From assembly GCF_014287795.1 (NCBI RefSeq), contig NZ_JACOON010000004.1, positions 124,001 through 188,000 on the forward strand: a DNA stretch of 64,000 nt. Reading direction: 5' to 3'. The notes beneath the pieces are model-generated. The model made no database searches. It worked only from the letters and a program-made list of their open reading frames with translations, and was not told where the DNA came from. Below, in pieces: positions 51,403-60,193 of the stretch. This stretch comes from Christensenella tenuis. GTDB taxonomy: Bacteria; Bacillota; Clostridia; Christensenellales; Christensenellaceae. The first letter of the stretch is position 1. Every line of letters begins with the position of its first letter. The position numbers and the translations under genes were made by a program.

Positions 51403-52355
51403 TTTTCCTCCCTTCCCGCATCCATGTCAAACAGGCTCACCTGCCCGGTACGGTCTGGTTTTACCGCCCGCTCGGTCACTTTGTCTCCCGGCAGGAGCGT
51501 ACCGCACAGCATGGGCGCGGCCGGGTCGTAGCCTGCCCGGTTCTTTTGCACGGCTTTGTCCGATACATTGGCGTAGCAATACCGGCAGCCGTTGCCGCAC
51601 GTATCGTATGCGCCGACGTCCACGCTTTTGACGCAGCGGCATTCGCTTCGCTGTCCGGGATCCTTTTTCAGGTTCATCCGGCGGCCCGTGATCCTCGAGA
51701 CCAGGGCACCGTCAATGCATTTTGCCTGCGGGATGCCCGCCGCGGCAAGGCCCGGTGTTCCGCATGCCGATACCTCGATGCCGTTTTTCCGTCCAATCTC
51801 CGCAAGCTTCCGCGCGAGATCCGTCTGCGCCTCCTCTGCAAGGGTGAAAATACCGTGCGCAGCCATGCGCGTCCTGATCTTGGGATATAGGTCGAGAAAA
51901 CTCAGTTTACACTGCTCCGTATAGCCCCGGAGTGCCTCCGCTGTTTTGGTAAAAAATTCGAGGTGTGCCTCCGGCGGATAAGTGCGGCTCAACAGCACGG
52001 GGCTGTAGCGCCATACCGCCTGCCGCGCACCCGTCCGGTCCGCGAGCCGCCGGAATGTTTCCACGAGTCTTTCTTTCGGGGGCAGGGCGCATTCCATTTC
52101 AGGCCCGTATGGGTTAACGGTAAATTGTACATAATAGGGATAGTTTTTTAAATGATCAAGTTTTCCGAGCATCGGTTCCGGATTTTTGGTCCAAAAAACG
52201 ATGCAGTCCACCACTTCCGGCGAAAGGGGTATGCGGCTCACCTGATGGAAATTCATCGGGTTGCGCACCAAAACAAAACCGCTTTTAAGGCGGTTCAGAA
52301 ACCAATCGAAATAAAAACGCGGAATATCCGTGCGCCTGCTTGCACTGATAATCAT
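51393..52355 (-). CDS. DUF1848-family protein with iron-sulfur-type Cys motif
   Basis: 320 residues. MIISASRRTDIPRFYFDWFL and FVLVRNPMNFHQVSRIPLSP are DUF1848 signatures. Near the C-terminus CGNGCRYCYAN is a CxxxCxxC cluster like that of radical SAM enzymes, though at the opposite end from usual. Function unknown, possibly a DNA- or nucleotide-modifying enzyme. The ATG at 52355 has AAGGGG six bases upstream and is preferred to the ATG at 52394. Confidence 0.9.
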   Translation of the reverse strand: MIISASRRTDIPRFYFDWFLNRLKSGFVLVRNPMNFHQVSRIPLSPEVVDCIVFWTKNPEPMLGKLDHLKNYPYYVQFTVNPYGPEMECALPPKERLVETFRRLADRTGARQAVWRYSPVLLSRTYPPEAHLEFFTKTAEALRGYTEQCKLSFLDLYPKIRTRMAAHGIFTLAEEAQTDLARKLAEIGRKNGIEVSACGTPGLAAAGIPQAKCIDGALVSRITGRRMNLKKDPGQRSECRCVKSVDVGAYDTCGNGCRYCYANVSDKAVQKNRAGYDPAAPMLCGTLLPGDKVTERAVKPDRTGQVSLFDMDAGREEKWQ

Positions 52356-52459
52356 TGCTTTCCCCTTTTTGCGGAGCAAACCTCTGGCCTGCATTACGCT
52401 CCTTATATTTATATTATACCAAAAGGCAGCCCGGAAAAGGGGACTTTCCGGCTGTTTCT

Positions 52460-52680
52460 ATTTTTCTTATGTCCCGTCAAGCAGGTATTTGACGATTGTA
52501 TGGCCAATCAGGCAGACCGCCGGCGTATTGCCGTCCACACGGTATGGAATGGTGAAGACATCCGCAATGGCCAGTCCTTTGCGCGCCGTATTCTCCCCCG
52601 CCGGTTGTCTGCTGCGCTGCCGTTAAAGCGGCAAAGCTGTTTTTCCCCGTTCTGCCCATCAATTTTGTAGTCTAGGGGCG
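52460..52680 (-). pseudogene. Possible decayed coding remnant
   Basis: The minus strand 52600 to about 52480 contains an open segment reading KGLAIADVFTIPYRVDGNTP and VCLIGHTIVKYLLDGT before a stop, which looks like the end of a real protein, but no start or longer frame connects to it. The family is not recognised. The rest of the 52356-52771 gap holds a minus-strand -10-like TATAAT near 52410-52420 serving the DUF1848 gene. Confidence 0.3.
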
Positions 52681-52718
52681 GAAAGCGGATAGCCGGAGGA
52701 ATCTTCCATCCCCCGCAA

Positions 52719-52755
52719 ATAAAAAGCGGCCTTCCGCAAAAGTGGAAGACCGCTT
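52719..52755 (-). terminator. Terminator of uppP
   Basis: AAGCGG-CTTCC pairs with GGAAG-CCGCTT with one mismatch, then TTTTTATTT on the minus strand. Confidence 0.85.
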
Positions 52756-52771
52756 CAGTCCATACCGCATT

Positions 52772-53581
52772 TTAAACAAAGGGATTTGCGAACATCTGCC
52801 CCGCAGTGAGGGATTCCACCAGCACGATGGTACCGATAGCCGCCGTATAGATCGCAAAGCCGTAAAGCTTGTATTTGCTGATGAGTTTGAGCATGAATTT
52901 GATGGCCACAAAACCGCACACCGCTGCAACGATAGTGCCTACGATGACAGCCGGAACGGAAACGTCGCCCATGCCGGTTTCCGCAAGATCCTTCGCGCCG
53001 AACACCACGCCGCCGAGGATCGCCGGGATAGACATCAAAAACGCAAACTTCGCCGCCCGTTCGCGGCCTACGCCCGAGAAAAGGCCGCCCGCAATGGTCG
53101 ACCCGGAACGCGAAAGGCCGGGCAGGATCGCCGCCGCCTGCATCAGGCCCATTGCCATCGCCTGCGGGAGCTCCACTCCGCGCTTACGCTCTATGCGCTG
53201 CGCAACCAGTTCGCACGCGACGAGCACGCCCGTCGTCGCGTAAAACCCGAAGGCAAGGTATTTCCCGTCGAGCACGTTCGCAAACGTTTCGGGAGCCACT
53301 TTTTCCGCAATCAGCGTCACCACAACCGCCGGGATCGTCGCCAAAATCAACATCCCCAGCTTGTTTTTAACGGGATGCGTGAGGATCGCCACAATTTCCG
53401 GCCACAGCACGATGAACACCGCCACCAGCGTACCCACGTGCAGCATCACATCATAAAAAATCGGCACCTCGCCTACGCCGAGCAAGGCCTGCATTAAATT
53501 AAGATGTCCTGAACTTGAAACGGGCAGAAATTCGGTGAAACCCTGAACCGCCCCTAAAATGATCGTATCTAAAAAACTCAT
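52772..53581 (-). CDS. uppP: Undecaprenyl-diphosphate phosphatase
   Basis: 269 residues, eight membrane helices. The two BacA motifs are present: GFTEFLPVSSSGHL with the catalytic acid, and PGLSRSGSTIAGG. The enzyme recycles undecaprenyl pyrophosphate to the monophosphate for peptidoglycan and other wall polymers and gives basal bacitracin resistance. It stands alone with its own terminator. Confidence 0.96.
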   Translation of the reverse strand: MSFLDTIILGAVQGFTEFLPVSSSGHLNLMQALLGVGEVPIFYDVMLHVGTLVAVFIVLWPEIVAILTHPVKNKLGMLILATIPAVVVTLIAEKVAPETFANVLDGKYLAFGFYATTGVLVACELVAQRIERKRGVELPQAMAMGLMQAAAILPGLSRSGSTIAGGLFSGVGRERAAKFAFLMSIPAILGGVVFGAKDLAETGMGDVSVPAVIVGTIVAAVCGFVAIKFMLKLISKYKLYGFAIYTAAIGTIVLVESLTAGQMFANPFV

Positions 53582-53674
53582 AGTTCTGCTCCTTACCTAG
53601 TAGCCTTTTCAGACGATAATGAGTTCCTCTAACTTTTTTATTATAACAGGCCCGTGCAGTTTTCACAACCGCGC

Positions 53675-53820
53675 TTGCGAAAGATTACATTACAGATTAT
53701 AATAAAATGGTTGCAAAGCGGGGAACAGCCCGCGCGTAGCAACCCCCGGGGAGGGGCGCGGCGGTGCGGCATACCTCCGGTTTAGGGATTGTTGCCGGGC
53801 GCTTGCCCTTTATTTTTTAT
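53675..53820 (+). ncRNA. Candidate structured RNA of about 110 nt
   Basis: TTGCGA (53675-53680) and TATAAT (53698-53703) are exactly 17 bp apart. The predicted start (53709-53710) is the first base of a hairpin GGTTGC...GCAACC enclosing GCGGG...CCCGC. A GC-rich middle segment can pair GGGGAGG with CCTCC. GGGC-GCTT-GCCC and TTTATTTTTT (53797-53818) end the transcript. No open frame is present. It was compared by eye with 6S, SRP, tmRNA and common riboswitches and fits none. Confidence 0.5.
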
Positions 53821-54080
53821 TTTGGAGAGTATGGCCTTACGCCATATTTATGCCGCTGGAGCCATTGAGCGGGGCATGCAGCCTAAAGCATTGTAAACGC
53901 TTCCCGGACGCGCTTCATTGCAGGTTACTATGGATAGATATGTCCGCGTATCTAATAAATCTTTGGTTCATGCGGTAAAACAGTCCTGGCAGTTGAAAGC
54001 AGTGTAAATTGGCGTAGAAATAGCGCAAAAATTGCAAACTGGTCTTGAAAACAGTGGAATATAAAGGAGAATCGGGATAA

Positions 54081-55178
54081 ATGAAATTAGGAGTCGTCGG
54101 GTTGCCGAATGTCGGCAAAAGCACGCTTTTTAACGCGCTTACGCAGGCGGGCGCGCAGAGCGCGAATTATCCGTTCTGCACCATCGAGCCGAATTACGGC
54201 ATCGTTTCCGTGCCGGACGCGCGCATGGATTATCTGGCGGAGATTTACCATCCGCAGAAGTTTACGCCTGCGCAAATTGAGTTTGTGGATATCGCGGGGC
54301 TCGTGAAAGGCGCAAGCAAGGGCGAGGGCCTCGGCAATAAATTTTTGTCGCATATCCGCGAGGTGGATGCGATCATCGAGGTGGTGCGCTGTTTTGAGGA
54401 CGACAACATTACCCACGTGGATGGCAGCATCGACCCGCTGCGCGACGTGACCACCATCAATTATGAACTGATTTTCGCGGACATGGAAACCGTGCAAAAG
54501 CGGCTCGACAAAGCTGTAAAGATGCAAAAGACAGGCGACAAAAGATGGAAGCTCGAAGCCGCGGTGTGCGAGACGGTCCTTGCGGAGCTTGAAAAGGGCA
54601 ACTTTGCGCGCAACATCGAATTTGACGAAGAACAAGGGGAGATCATGCGCTCCATGTTCCTGCTTACGGATAAGCCTATCATCTATGTAGGCAATATTGC
54701 GGAAGACCAGGTCGGCAAAGACGGCCTGCCCATTTTAAAGCCGCTGCAAGCGTATGCAGGAGAGCACAAGAGCGAAGTTGTGACCATTTCCGCAAAAATA
54801 GAAGAAGACCTCTCGGAAATGGATGAAGAGGAGAAATCCCTGTTTGTCGAGGAGCTTGGCATCGGGGAGTCCGGTCTTTCCAAACTGATTAAGAAATCCT
54901 ATTCCCTCCTCGGCCTCATCAGCTACCTGACCGCCGGAGAAAAGGAAGTGCGCGCGTGGACCATTACCAGGGGAACCAAAGCGCCTCAGGCCGCGGGTAA
55001 AATCCACAGCGACTTTGAGCGCGGGTTCATCAAGGCGGAAGTCATCGCCTTCGACACACTGAAAAACGAATGCGGCGGAGATATGCAGGCCGCCAAGGAA
55101 AAGGGCCTCGTACGCCAGGAAGGCAAGGAATATGTCATACAGGACGGCGATGTGGTGTTGTTCCGGTTTAACGTATAA
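54081..55178 (+). CDS. ychF: Redox-regulated P-loop ATPase YchF
   Basis: 365 residues. G1 GLPNVGKST, DIAGLVKGAS (G3 region), the altered G4 motif typical of this ATP-binding Obg-family member, and a C-terminal TGS domain. YchF binds ribosomes and is linked to oxidative-stress responses. ATG at 54081 has AAAGGAG. A candidate RNA gene lies just upstream on the same strand. Confidence 0.95.
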   Translation: MKLGVVGLPNVGKSTLFNALTQAGAQSANYPFCTIEPNYGIVSVPDARMDYLAEIYHPQKFTPAQIEFVDIAGLVKGASKGEGLGNKFLSHIREVDAIIEVVRCFEDDNITHVDGSIDPLRDVTTINYELIFADMETVQKRLDKAVKMQKTGDKRWKLEAAVCETVLAELEKGNFARNIEFDEEQGEIMRSMFLLTDKPIIYVGNIAEDQVGKDGLPILKPLQAYAGEHKSEVVTISAKIEEDLSEMDEEEKSLFVEELGIGESGLSKLIKKSYSLLGLISYLTAGEKEVRAWTITRGTKAPQAAGKIHSDFERGFIKAEVIAFDTLKNECGGDMQAAKEKGLVRQEGKEYVIQDGDVVLFRFNV

Positions 55179-55188
55179 CGGCGTCGGA

Positions 55189-55210
55189 GCACGCCTTTTT
55201 GCTTCGCTTC
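55189..55210 (+). repeat. 22-bp direct repeat, copy 1
   Basis: GCACGCCTTTTTGCTTCGCT plus two bases, identical to copy 2 at 55303-55324. Both lie in the gene-free region 55179-55613 after ychF. Confidence 0.85.
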
Positions 55211-55302
55211 CGTCTTACGACGAAAGCTTGCTCCTTAGGCGGCTCCTCCTCTTCCCCACACGAACCGCTGGCGCTGGGTTTCGTGCGGGGGCCTTGTTTT
55301 TT

Positions 55303-55324
55303 GCACGCCTTTTTGCTTCGCTTC
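55303..55324 (+). repeat. 22-bp direct repeat, copy 2
   Basis: Identical to copy 1, 114 bp apart. Each includes a T5 run; the region between is GC-rich and contains no supported gene. Confidence 0.85.
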
Positions 55325-55613
55325 TTTTTTCTGCTGCCTAAACGGGGCGAAGGTTCCTTTTCCGCGTTCTGGATAGATGCGGGCGTTTTCCCTGCGATCC
55401 TCGCGGGGCTTGGGACGGGCGCGGCCATTCAATGCGCGGCCTGGGGCGCGTTTGCCTGTTATACCTGTTCCCTGCAAGATCAGAACTCTTATTTCATTCT
55501 TCTTTCAGCAACCAGCGGTTTACTTAACGCTCACCGTCGCTTTTGGGCCTGTCTCTTCTTTTGCGCAGAGGCCCGGCAGGCCTTTCACCCTACGATACAA
55601 AAGGAGAAAGTGC

Positions 55614-56621
55614 ATGGCTGGATTCAGAAATTTTATGCCCGAACAGGAGATCCTTTTAAATGAGCCGCTGCGCATACGCGGGCGGGAGGCTGTACTCGCG
55701 GCACTGGCCTCACACGGCGGCGAAAACTGCCTGTGGCTCTTTTACCACCGCCCAATTCCCAAACGGTTTTTAGACGGGGAGCCCGAGGCGTCCACGCACC
55801 GGGAGGAACGGGAATATGCCCTGCTCGATGCGGAACTCAACCGCTTCTGGCCGCAGTCCCTTTGCATTCAAGGCCATCTTCTTTCGTTTACATCCGCCGG
55901 TGCGGTTCCCCTGTCCGGCAACGGTTCGCAGGAAGATGTGCCGTTCCGGTATTTCGTGGAAAAGGGCGTCGGCCTGGGGCGGCTTGCGGATATCCCGCAG
56001 CGGGATATTTCCGTTATGCATTGCGCGTTTGAGGACAGCGGTATTTTTTCCGCGTTCGATCCAGCCCGGCCCCTCGGCCTTTCCCTTGCCGTTGGGCCGG
56101 AGAGTGTGGAGCTGCCCATTCATCAGGAGCATACCGTGATGCTGGGCACGGGGCCGGCAGATGAACGGTTTACCTTCAAAAAGCCGGACGGAACGGAGTG
56201 CGGGTATTATTTGAACGGACTTTTCCTGCACGAGTTTTCTGCACCCACGCCGGAGCAGGAGCGCGAATCGGCTGGGCAGATGCGCGCGCAGGGCCTTTCG
56301 GACGCGCAGATCGCAAACATACAAAAAAGCAGGCGGGACGCCTGTCCCAAAGGGCATAAGCTCCTTGTGCTCGCGTACGAAGCGGAGGGGGACGTCCAGC
56401 TTTCTTTTTACACAAAAGCGTACCTTAACGCCGCCCCCGAATGGAAAAGCGGCGCGGCGTCCATCGCCGTCCTGGTTTCCAACGGTGAAAAAGGCCCGCA
56501 CGGGCACAGGGAGCAATGCTGCTGCCTCGGGCCGGTACCCGAAACGCTTGCGGGGCAGGTGGAGCTGGAGCTGTTCTCCTTTTACCGCTATCTGCCCGAA
56601 GAAACCATCGATCTCAAATAA
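55614..56621 (+). CDS. Hypothetical protein, 335 residues
   Basis: Soluble, no signal peptide. Starts MAGFRNFMPEQEILLNEPLR; contains an unusual triple Cys (EQCCCLGPVPE) and regular beta-rich stretches. No family recognised. ATG at 55614 has AAGGAG seven bases upstream. It stands alone, 435 bp after ychF. Confidence 0.75.
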   Translation: MAGFRNFMPEQEILLNEPLRIRGREAVLAALASHGGENCLWLFYHRPIPKRFLDGEPEASTHREEREYALLDAELNRFWPQSLCIQGHLLSFTSAGAVPLSGNGSQEDVPFRYFVEKGVGLGRLADIPQRDISVMHCAFEDSGIFSAFDPARPLGLSLAVGPESVELPIHQEHTVMLGTGPADERFTFKKPDGTECGYYLNGLFLHEFSAPTPEQERESAGQMRAQGLSDAQIANIQKSRRDACPKGHKLLVLAYEAEGDVQLSFYTKAYLNAAPEWKSGAASIAVLVSNGEKGPHGHREQCCCLGPVPETLAGQVELELFSFYRYLPEETIDLK

Positions 56622-56632
56622 CCTGGCATTTA

Positions 56633-56662
56633 TTGACAAATTTACATTGCTTATATTATAAT
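56633..56662 (+). promoter_or_regulatory. Promoter of the MATE gene
   Basis: TTGACA (56633-56638), 18-bp spacer, TATAAT (56657-56662), about 105 bp before the start codon. Confidence 0.8.
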
Positions 56663-56698
56663 TTTTTTGTTCATCGGAGGGCTTGTAATCGCAGTTGC

Positions 56699-56748
56699 AA
56701 AGCCGGATAAGATGTCGGGTGCGCCCGGTATGTTATCCGGCTTTTTAT
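56699..56748 (+). promoter_or_regulatory. Leader terminator (attenuator) before the MATE gene
   Basis: GCCGGATAA (56702-56710) pairs with TTATCCGGC (56733-56741); the loop holds a second stem CGGG-TGCG-CCCG. TTTTTATTG follows. It is downstream of the promoter but upstream of the MATE ribosome site, so most transcripts should stop here unless an antiterminator forms. Confidence 0.65.
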
Positions 56749-56766
56749 TGTTTTAAGGAGGAATTT

Positions 56767-58128
56767 ATGCCTGTATCCCAAACTTTTACCCAGGGAAAAA
56801 TCTTTTCGCCGCTGATTCGTTTCGCGCTTCCCGTGCTGCTGGCGCTGTTTTTACAGGCCATGTATGGCGCGGTAGACCTGCTTGTGGTCGGCCAGTTTGG
56901 CACCGCGGCAGGCGTATCCGCCGTTTCCACGGGAAGCCAAATCATGCAGACGCTGACAATCGTGATCGTCGGCCTCTCCATGGGTATCACCATACTTGTC
57001 GGGCAGAGGATCGGCGAAAAGCGCTTCCGTGACGCGGGCCGCGCCATTGGAAGCGGTATCGCCCTGTTTGCGGCTGTCGCCGCGGGGCTTACCGTCGTTA
57101 TGATTCTCGCCGCGGAATCCCTTGCCGTCTTGATGCACGCTCCGCCTGAGGCCGCGCGGGGCACTGTCTCTTATGTGCAAATTTGTTCGGCAGGCAGTAT
57201 TTTCATCGTGGCTTTCAACGTAATCGGCAGCGTTTTCCGTGGGATCGGCGATTCCAAAATGCCCCTCATCACCGTGGCCATCGCGTGTACGGTAAACATC
57301 GGCGGTGACCTTTTGCTGGTGGGTGTGTTTCGCATGGACGTCGCGGGCGCGGCGGTTGCGACGGTAGCCGCGCAGGCCGTAAGCGTCCTGCTTTCCCTGC
57401 TCATTATCCGCAAACGCGCGCTGCCTTTTTCTTTCTCCAAAAAAGATATTCGCTTTGACCGCAGGCTGATCGGCAAGATCGTGAAGCTTGGGTCGCCCAT
57501 TGCCCTGCAGGACCTTCTTGTGAGTATTTCTTTCCTCGTGATCCTTGCAATCGTGAATGCCCTCGGCCTCACCGCTTCGGCGGGCATCGGCGTGGCGGAA
57601 AAGCTGTGCGCCTTTATCATGCTCGTGCCCTCGGCCTATATGCAGTCCATGGCCGCATTTGTGGCGCAGAACATCGGCGCGAACAAGCCGGACAGGGCAA
57701 AAAAAGCGCTTTTGTATGGCATTCTTTCCTCCCTTGCCGTGGGCGTACTGATCGCGTACGTTTCCTTTTTTCACGGAAGCGCGCTGGCCTCCGTCTTCGC
57801 ACGGGACGCCGCGGTGGTCTCGGCTGCGGCGGACTATTTGCGCGCTTACGCCATCGATTGCCTGCTGACCTCGTTCCTCTTTTGCTTCATGGGGTATTTC
57901 AACGGCTGCGGCAAGACGCTTTTCGTAATGGCGCAGGGGATCGTCGGCGCGTTTGCCGTGCGCATCCCCATCTCCTATTTTATGAGCCGGATTCCGGGTG
58001 TATCCCTTTTTATGATCGGCCTTGCAACGCCTGCTTCTTCGGTGGTGCAGATTGGCCTGTGCGCAGCCTATTTCTTTTGGCTGGCAAAAAAGGCCAAACG
58101 GCCGGGCACAGTCCGCTGCGAAGCTTAA
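56767..58128 (+). CDS. MATE-family multidrug efflux transporter
   Basis: 453 residues with 12 membrane helices in two homologous halves, as in the DinF/NorM group (PVLLALFLQAMYGAVDLLVV and the matching start of the second half LGSPIALQDLLVSISFLV). It extrudes cationic drugs or metabolites using Na+ or H+ gradients; substrate unknown. ATG at 56767 follows AAGGAGG. Expression appears to be controlled by a leader terminator. Confidence 0.93.
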   Translation: MPVSQTFTQGKIFSPLIRFALPVLLALFLQAMYGAVDLLVVGQFGTAAGVSAVSTGSQIMQTLTIVIVGLSMGITILVGQRIGEKRFRDAGRAIGSGIALFAAVAAGLTVVMILAAESLAVLMHAPPEAARGTVSYVQICSAGSIFIVAFNVIGSVFRGIGDSKMPLITVAIACTVNIGGDLLLVGVFRMDVAGAAVATVAAQAVSVLLSLLIIRKRALPFSFSKKDIRFDRRLIGKIVKLGSPIALQDLLVSISFLVILAIVNALGLTASAGIGVAEKLCAFIMLVPSAYMQSMAAFVAQNIGANKPDRAKKALLYGILSSLAVGVLIAYVSFFHGSALASVFARDAAVVSAAADYLRAYAIDCLLTSFLFCFMGYFNGCGKTLFVMAQGIVGAFAVRIPISYFMSRIPGVSLFMIGLATPASSVVQIGLCAAYFFWLAKKAKRPGTVRCEA

Positions 58129-58273
58129 CGCATCCGTTTCGCCCGCTTCCGGCCAATGCGCTTTCCAAAGCGCGCGCCGCACGCCATGAAAGTAACATTT
58201 TTTGCGCATAAAAACATTTTTCTTGTTCGCAGGGTGTTCCTGTGTTACTATTGGAAAAAGGGTGGTGAGTGTT

Positions 58274-58744
58274 ATGCCGTTTTGCCCGCATTGCAGGACG
58301 GAATATGACAAAGGCTATACCGTATGCGCCGGCTGCGGCGCGCACCTTGTGGATTCGCTCCCCGCGGAACCGGAGGAAGAGCCCCTTCGGTATGTTTCCA
58401 TGAAGCGCATGTTTCTCCTTTCAACATCCGGTTCTATTGAAAGCGCCATGATCGTGGATATCCTTGGCCAGCACGGCATCCGTGCGTTTGCGCAGCAAAA
58501 AGAAGCCGGAAACTACCTGAATGCCTATTCCGGTTTTTCCATTTACGGCGAGGATCTTTATGTGGACGCGGTAGACTATGAAGCTGCAAGCGCGTTGGCA
58601 CGGGAATTTCTTTCCCAGCCGGAAACATCCGTGGAACATCCGAAAAAAAATCCTGGGCGGCGGCGTTCACGGATCATGCTGGGCGCGTTCGCCGTTATCT
58701 GGCTGGCGTTCCTTATTTTTGCACTCGTCCGCCTGTTCCAATAA
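58274..58744 (+). CDS. Zinc-ribbon plus DUF2007 plus TM protein, copy 1
   Basis: 156 residues: a zinc ribbon (CPHC and CAGCGAHL), a DUF2007 signal-transducer domain (STSGSIESAMIVDILGQHG, FAQQKE, VDAVDYEAASAL), and one C-terminal membrane helix preceded by RRRSR. DUF2007 proteins are small putative regulators with no proven role. First of three tandem paralogues on the same strand. The start at 58274 follows a weak GGTGAG. Confidence 0.88.
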   Translation: MPFCPHCRTEYDKGYTVCAGCGAHLVDSLPAEPEEEPLRYVSMKRMFLLSTSGSIESAMIVDILGQHGIRAFAQQKEAGNYLNAYSGFSIYGEDLYVDAVDYEAASALAREFLSQPETSVEHPKKNPGRRRSRIMLGAFAVIWLAFLIFALVRLFQ

Positions 58745-58765
58745 TCGTTCGGGGAGGTGGCAAAC

Positions 58766-59230
58766 GTGCCCTTTTGTCCTAATTGCAGAACTGAATACGA
58801 TGAAGGTTATACCGTATGCGCCGACTGCGGCGCGCACCTTGTGGATTCGCTTCCCAAAGCGCCGGATAGCAAACCTGCCCCGGCCTATGGCGACGAGGCA
58901 AACCGTGTGTTCCTTGTGTCCGCGTGCAGCCGAGAATCGAGCGCCATGCTCATCGATATGCTGAACGACAGCGCCATTCCCGCGTTCGCCCAGCCAAAGG
59001 AAGGTTCTTGCGGTCCGGAAGAAGGCAGCGATATTTTTGTAGACCGTATGGATTACGAGTCCGCGGTGGAGATCGCCGCTTCCATTTTGGGGGACGGCTG
59101 CATCGCTGCGGAAAAAAGCGGCGCGGAAGACGAAGAAGCATCCCCCGATCCGGCACGGCATATACGGATCTGGGTTGCGGCGGCCGTTGTCGCAGTGCTC
59201 ATTGCCTGCGCGGTTGTTTTTTCCCACTGA
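58766..59230 (+). CDS. Zinc-ribbon plus DUF2007 plus TM protein, copy 2
   Basis: 154 residues with the same plan as copy 1: MPFCPNCRTEY...CADCGAHLVDSLP, a DUF2007 core (SACSRESSAMLIDMLNDSAI, VDRMDYESAVEIA) and a C-terminal helix (VAAAVVAVLIACAVVF). The GTG at 58766 is preferred over GTG 58757 because GGGGAGG lies eight bases before it and the start then aligns with copy 1. Confidence 0.88.
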   Translation: MPFCPNCRTEYDEGYTVCADCGAHLVDSLPKAPDSKPAPAYGDEANRVFLVSACSRESSAMLIDMLNDSAIPAFAQPKEGSCGPEEGSDIFVDRMDYESAVEIAASILGDGCIAAEKSGAEDEEASPDPARHIRIWVAAAVVAVLIACAVVFSH

Positions 59231-59253
59231 TAAATTTGAAAGGATGGTCCCTG

Positions 59254-59490
59254 ATGGAAAAACGTATTTTGCTCGCCTCGACCGCGAGCGCAGTTGAAAC
59301 TTCAATGATTACAGATGTTCTCAGCCAGAACAATATTCCCGCCGTCACACAGCCCCGGTCAAAATTCTTTGGCGAAGCCATGAGCGCATATACGGGTTCG
59401 TCCTCTTACGGCGATGATATTTTTGTATCCGAGGCCGATTTTGCCGCCGCGCAGGATGCGGTGGAAGGCATGATTTCCGGCGAAGACTAA
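59254..59490 (+). CDS. DUF2007 protein without zinc ribbon or TM, copy 3
   Basis: 78 residues consisting of the DUF2007 core only: LASTASAVETSMITDVLSQ, NIPAVTQPRSK, SEADFAAAQDAVEGM. ATG at 59254 follows AAAGGATGG. Together with the two previous genes it forms a graded set: anchored with zinc ribbon, anchored with zinc ribbon, and free soluble core. Confidence 0.88.
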   Translation: MEKRILLASTASAVETSMITDVLSQNNIPAVTQPRSKFFGEAMSAYTGSSSYGDDIFVSEADFAAAQDAVEGMISGED

Positions 59491-59635
59491 AGAACGCGTA
59501 GTTATTTGGCTGTTATTTCTTTGGGCTGCCGTCCGCAGGATGCGCGGCGCGCCGTTTTTTGGTATGCAAAAATGTTTTTCCGGGCAATCTTACCGTAACT
59601 CTTTCCGCATGGGGAGGGTTTGGCTTTTTTCGCTG

Positions 59636-59662
59636 AAAAATCCGGCGCGTTGCCGCGCCGGA
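59636..59662 (-). terminator. Terminator of the 59.7-kb membrane gene
   Basis: TCCGGCGCG and CGCGCCGGA form a perfect 9-bp stem, with TTTTT on the minus strand. Confidence 0.85.
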
Positions 59663-59676
59663 CGCCTGTTTTTTCT

Positions 59677-60069
59677 TTAGTTCTGCTTGGGCGGCAGCGC
59701 ATTTTTGTTTTTATACGCCCGCCATTCCTTTTGGAATGCAAACGTTCCGAGCATGCCGCACACGAGCGCATAGCCAAATACCACGATTAAAATCCATTCC
59801 ACCACGCCGAATGTGATAAAATAGGCGGTTACGCCTTGGGAAAGCACAAACAGGAAGAGCAGGGCCAGGGCGCAAGCCCGGCTTTGTTTCAAATATATGC
59901 CGAGCGTCAGTCCGCCCACAAGCGCCACGTCGATCAAAGCCAACACCCCGTAAAAAGACATGGAAATAAGCGCGTTAAGGCAAAGGAACGCCCCGCCGAG
60001 CACGCCCCACATCACATATGATTTTGTTTTCTGCGGGGTTTGCTCCCGCCAAAAAGTTTTCTGGTCCAT
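59677..60069 (-). CDS. Uncharacterised four-helix membrane protein
   Basis: 130 residues: polar N-terminus (MDQKTFWREQTPQKTKSY), four hydrophobic helices and a basic Lys/Asn-rich tail. No family recognised. Single-gene unit with its own terminator, convergent with the DUF2007 genes. Confidence 0.75.
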   Translation of the reverse strand: MDQKTFWREQTPQKTKSYVMWGVLGGAFLCLNALISMSFYGVLALIDVALVGGLTLGIYLKQSRACALALLFLFVLSQGVTAYFITFGVVEWILIVVFGYALVCGMLGTFAFQKEWRAYKNKNALPPKQN

Positions 60070-60193
60070 GTATTTATTTTAACACATTTTTCCAAAAGAG
60101 TCCTCCTAAAAAACGGAGCGCGCCAAAACCGGGCAAAACAGTTTTGCGCATTTCCGGAAAACGTGCTATGCCCGGCAAAAGAGGGATACGGCA

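Noticed and set aside
53675..53820. Identification of the candidate RNA as 6S, SRP RNA, tmRNA or a riboswitch
   Set aside because: The 5' and 3' ends do not pair as in 6S, the SRP apical motif is absent, and no coding gene follows closely enough for a riboswitch.
56851..58311. 486-codon open frame opposite the MATE gene
   Set aside because: Antisense shadow of a hydrophobic gene, giving a His/Arg/Asp-rich sequence with no domain.
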